Of a DNA stretch of 42,466 nucleotides, positions 40,897 to 42,466 are shown one piece after another. Both the position numbers and the translations under genes were made by a program. The notes beneath the pieces are model-generated. The model saw only the letters and a list, made by a program, of their open reading frames with translations, did no database searches and was not told the origin of the DNA. Where the stretch lies: positions 1-42,466 of the forward strand of contig CALVYT010000011.1 of NCBI GenBank assembly GCA_944372345.1. The letters run 5' to 3'. Position 1 is the first letter of the stretch; every line of letters starts with the position of its first letter. The DNA is from an uncultured Clostridia bacterium (GTDB taxonomy: Bacteria; Bacillota; Clostridia; Christensenellales; Pumilibacteraceae).

Positions 40897-40926
40897 ATAA
40901 TAGCACTTTTCACGCTGCGAAATCAA
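40897..40926 (-). promoter_or_regulatory. Promoter of the yicC unit
   Basis: Minus strand: TTGATT (40926-40921), 18-nt spacer, TATTAT (40902-40897). The -35 box overlaps the ligA stop codon. The leader is about 41 nt. Confidence 0.5.
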
Positions 40927-42466
40927 GTGTTTAGCAGCGATAAAAACTCACTTTCTCCGATAATGCGTATTCCCGCTTTCTTCGCTTTATCCAGTTTGCT
41001 TCCCGCGTCGTCCCCGGCTATGACGAGAGTGACGTCTTTACTGACGGACGAGAGAACCCTCCCGCCGTTTTCTTCGATGCGCTTCGCGGCTTCGCCTCTC
41101 GGCATGGACGAGAGCTTGCCGGTCAGTACAACTGCTTGTCCGGAAAAGGCTCCGCTTGTCGGCACGTCGGCTACGGGCGTTACTCCGCGCTCGCGGAGCT
41201 TTCTGTCGAGATCGGGATTGATGCGGAAAAACTCCGTTATGTCCGAAGCTATGCGGTCGCCTATATCGTCTATCGCGGAGAGTTCATCCGCAGACGCGGC
41301 GGCGAGCGCTTCCACGCTGCCGTATATGCGCGCGAGGTCGTATGCGAGTTTCTTCCCCACGTTGGGTATGCCGAGCGCGTTTATATAAGCGGAGAGTTTT
41401 ACGCGTTTGCTGCGCTCCACGGAAAGGAGCAGTTTGTCCGCTTTTTTGTCCTTGAAGGATTCGAGCCCGAGCAGATCGTCTCTCGTGACGTCGTATATGT
41501 CGTATACTTCCTTAACGCCGAGATAGTCGTGGAATTTTTCCAGAGTGCTCGTGCTGAGCCCGTCAATATCCATACAGTCTTTTGATACGAAGTGCGCGAG
41601 CCGCGCTACTATGCGCATACGGCAGCCGTCGGGATTGGTGCAGAACAGATGCGCGCCGTTTTCCGCAACAGGCGCGCCGCAGTCGGGGCAGACGGTCGGC
41701 TTGAGAATATCCGCCGTACCGGTTCCGTCGACGGCGGAAAGAATTTCGGGTATTACGTCGTTGCTTCGGCGGATAAAGACCGTGCTCCCTATGCGTACTT
41801 TTTTGCGCATAATGTCGCCGTAATTGTTCAGCGTCGCGCGACGCACCGTGGCGCCGCAAAGTTCGACGGGTTCGAGCAGCGCGAGCGGCGTCAGCTTGCC
41901 CGTGCGCCCCACCTGCCATACCACGTCTTTAACGACCGTGGTGGTCTCTTCCGCTTCGAACTTATAGGCGATCGCCCACCGCGGGAATTTGTCGGTATAG
42001 CCTAACTTTTCGCGCAGAGCGTAGTTGTTCACTTTGACGACCATTCCGTCTATATCGAAGTCGAGCGCGTCCCTGTCTACGGCGGAGATCTCTTTTATGA
42101 TACGCTCTATATCCGTCGTAACGACGAGCTTGTCCGTTTTGAACCTGTTGCTTTTCAGCCACTCCACGCCTTCCGCCTGCGAATGCAGCGAATCGTCGGC
42201 GATGAAATTCACGTCGTAGAATATCATATCGAGATTGCGTTTCGCGGTCACTTTCGGATCGAGATTGCGCAGAGCTCCCGCCGCGCCGTTACGCGGATTT
42301 TTGAGCGGTTCGTCCGCCGTTTCGTTGTACTTTGCGAACGCCGATCTGCGCATTATACACTCGCCCTTCGCTTCGACGAGCGACGGGTCGCTTATGCGCA
42401 TTGGGATGGAGCGGATGGTGCGCGCCTGCGCGGTGACGTCCTCGCCAGTCACTCCGTTCCCGCGGG
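40923..42466 (-). CDS. ligA: NAD-dependent DNA ligase LigA, N-terminus missing (window edge)
   Basis: LigA seals nicks using NAD. The frame runs off the right end of the window; the first visible residues are RGNGVTGEDVTAQ from the adenylation domain, so the catalytic lysine is not seen. Then come the OB fold, a C4 zinc finger (CPDCG and CTNPDGC), helix-hairpin-helix repeats and a C-terminal BRCT domain (FSGQAVVLTGKLSSM). About 514 residues are visible. It ends inside the yicC promoter without a terminator. Confidence 0.95.
   Translation of the reverse strand, partial: RGNGVTGEDVTAQARTIRSIPMRISDPSLVEAKGECIMRRSAFAKYNETADEPLKNPRNGAAGALRNLDPKVTAKRNLDMIFYDVNFIADDSLHSQAEGVEWLKSNRFKTDKLVVTTDIERIIKEISAVDRDALDFDIDGMVVKVNNYALREKLGYTDKFPRWAIAYKFEAEETTTVVKDVVWQVGRTGKLTPLALLEPVELCGATVRRATLNNYGDIMRKKVRIGSTVFIRRSNDVIPEILSAVDGTGTADILKPTVCPDCGAPVAENGAHLFCTNPDGCRMRIVARLAHFVSKDCMDIDGLSTSTLEKFHDYLGVKEVYDIYDVTRDDLLGLESFKDKKADKLLLSVERSKRVKLSAYINALGIPNVGKKLAYDLARIYGSVEALAAASADELSAIDDIGDRIASDITEFFRINPDLDRKLRERGVTPVADVPTSGAFSGQAVVLTGKLSSMPRGEAAKRIEENGGRVLSSVSKDVTLVIAGDDAGSKLDKAKKAGIRIIGESEFLSLLNT

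Noticed and set aside
42420..42466. LigA RGNG in place of RGDG as an inactivating change
   Set aside because: The Asp-to-Asn variant occurs, as I recall, in other Firmicute ligases and all other domains are intact; the truncation is only the window edge.
1..42466. CRISPR array, prophage, insertion sequence or biosynthetic cluster
   Set aside because: No spaced direct repeats, transposase, integrase or phage genes are visible; nearly all DNA is accounted for by core genes.

Overview
This 42.5 kb window is chromosomal housekeeping DNA from an endospore-forming Firmicute of the class Clostridia. The evidence is a complete spoIIAA-spoIIAB-sigF operon, a spoVM microgene between rpe and rpmB (its place in Bacillus), a fused hisIE, a short HisG paired with HisZ, consensus SigA promoters and Clostridia-type gene order. 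An uncultured gut lineage (for example Christensenellales-like) would fit, but the genus cannot be read from the sequence. I see no phage, IS element, CRISPR array or secondary-metabolite locus. The most distinctive items are a fused RsmD-CoaD protein, the very short spoVM gene, missing members of normally conserved clusters, and several inverted repeats at promoters or start codons.

Layout. Positions 1-281 hold three minus-strand tRNA genes (Phe partial, Asp, Met) behind a near-perfect SigA promoter. The spoIIA operon runs rightward (446-1934) and converges on pta-ackA-comF (leftward, 4950-1938). Divergent from pta is tmcAL (5045-6187), ended by a bidirectional terminator. From 15087 down to 6358 runs one long leftward unit: ylxM-ffh-rpsP-khpA-rimM-trmD-rbgA-rnhB-yraN-alr-(5-formyl-THF cyclo-ligase)-rsmD/coaD-DAHP synthase, mostly with overlapping or abutting genes. 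Upstream of it lie rpmF-plsX-rnc-smc-ftsY (21671-15203), then hisZ-hisG-hisD-hisB-hisA-hisIE (26839-21794), then fakA and recG (30650-26966). The last two genes are separated by an intrinsic terminator that abuts the recG start codon.

The lone rightward gene rpmB (30956-31141) diverges from fakA across a 305-bp spacer carrying a 26-bp perfect palindrome. The last block, leftward from 40849, is yicC-gmk-rpoZ-coaBC-priA-def-fmt-rsmB-rlmN-rpe-spoVM, ended by a strong hairpin. ligA enters from the right edge, without its N-terminus.

The genes serve translation and ribosome assembly (rpsP, rpmF, rpmB, rimM, trmD, rbgA, rsmB, rlmN, def, fmt), protein targeting (ffh, ftsY, ylxM), chromosome maintenance (smc, priA, recG, ligA, rnhB), lipid and cofactor supply (plsX, fakA, coaBC, coaD, folate recycling), histidine and aromatic synthesis, acetate fermentation, and forespore-specific transcription and coat assembly. 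Compared with Bacillus and Clostridium, the neighbourhood lacks rplS, ylqD, yceD, the fabD-fabG-acpP segment, prpC-prkC-rsgA, remA and yloU; the his operon lacks hisC, hisH and hisF. Start codons were set from Shine-Dalgarno spacing, neighbour overlap and family length, and several are GTG or TTG.
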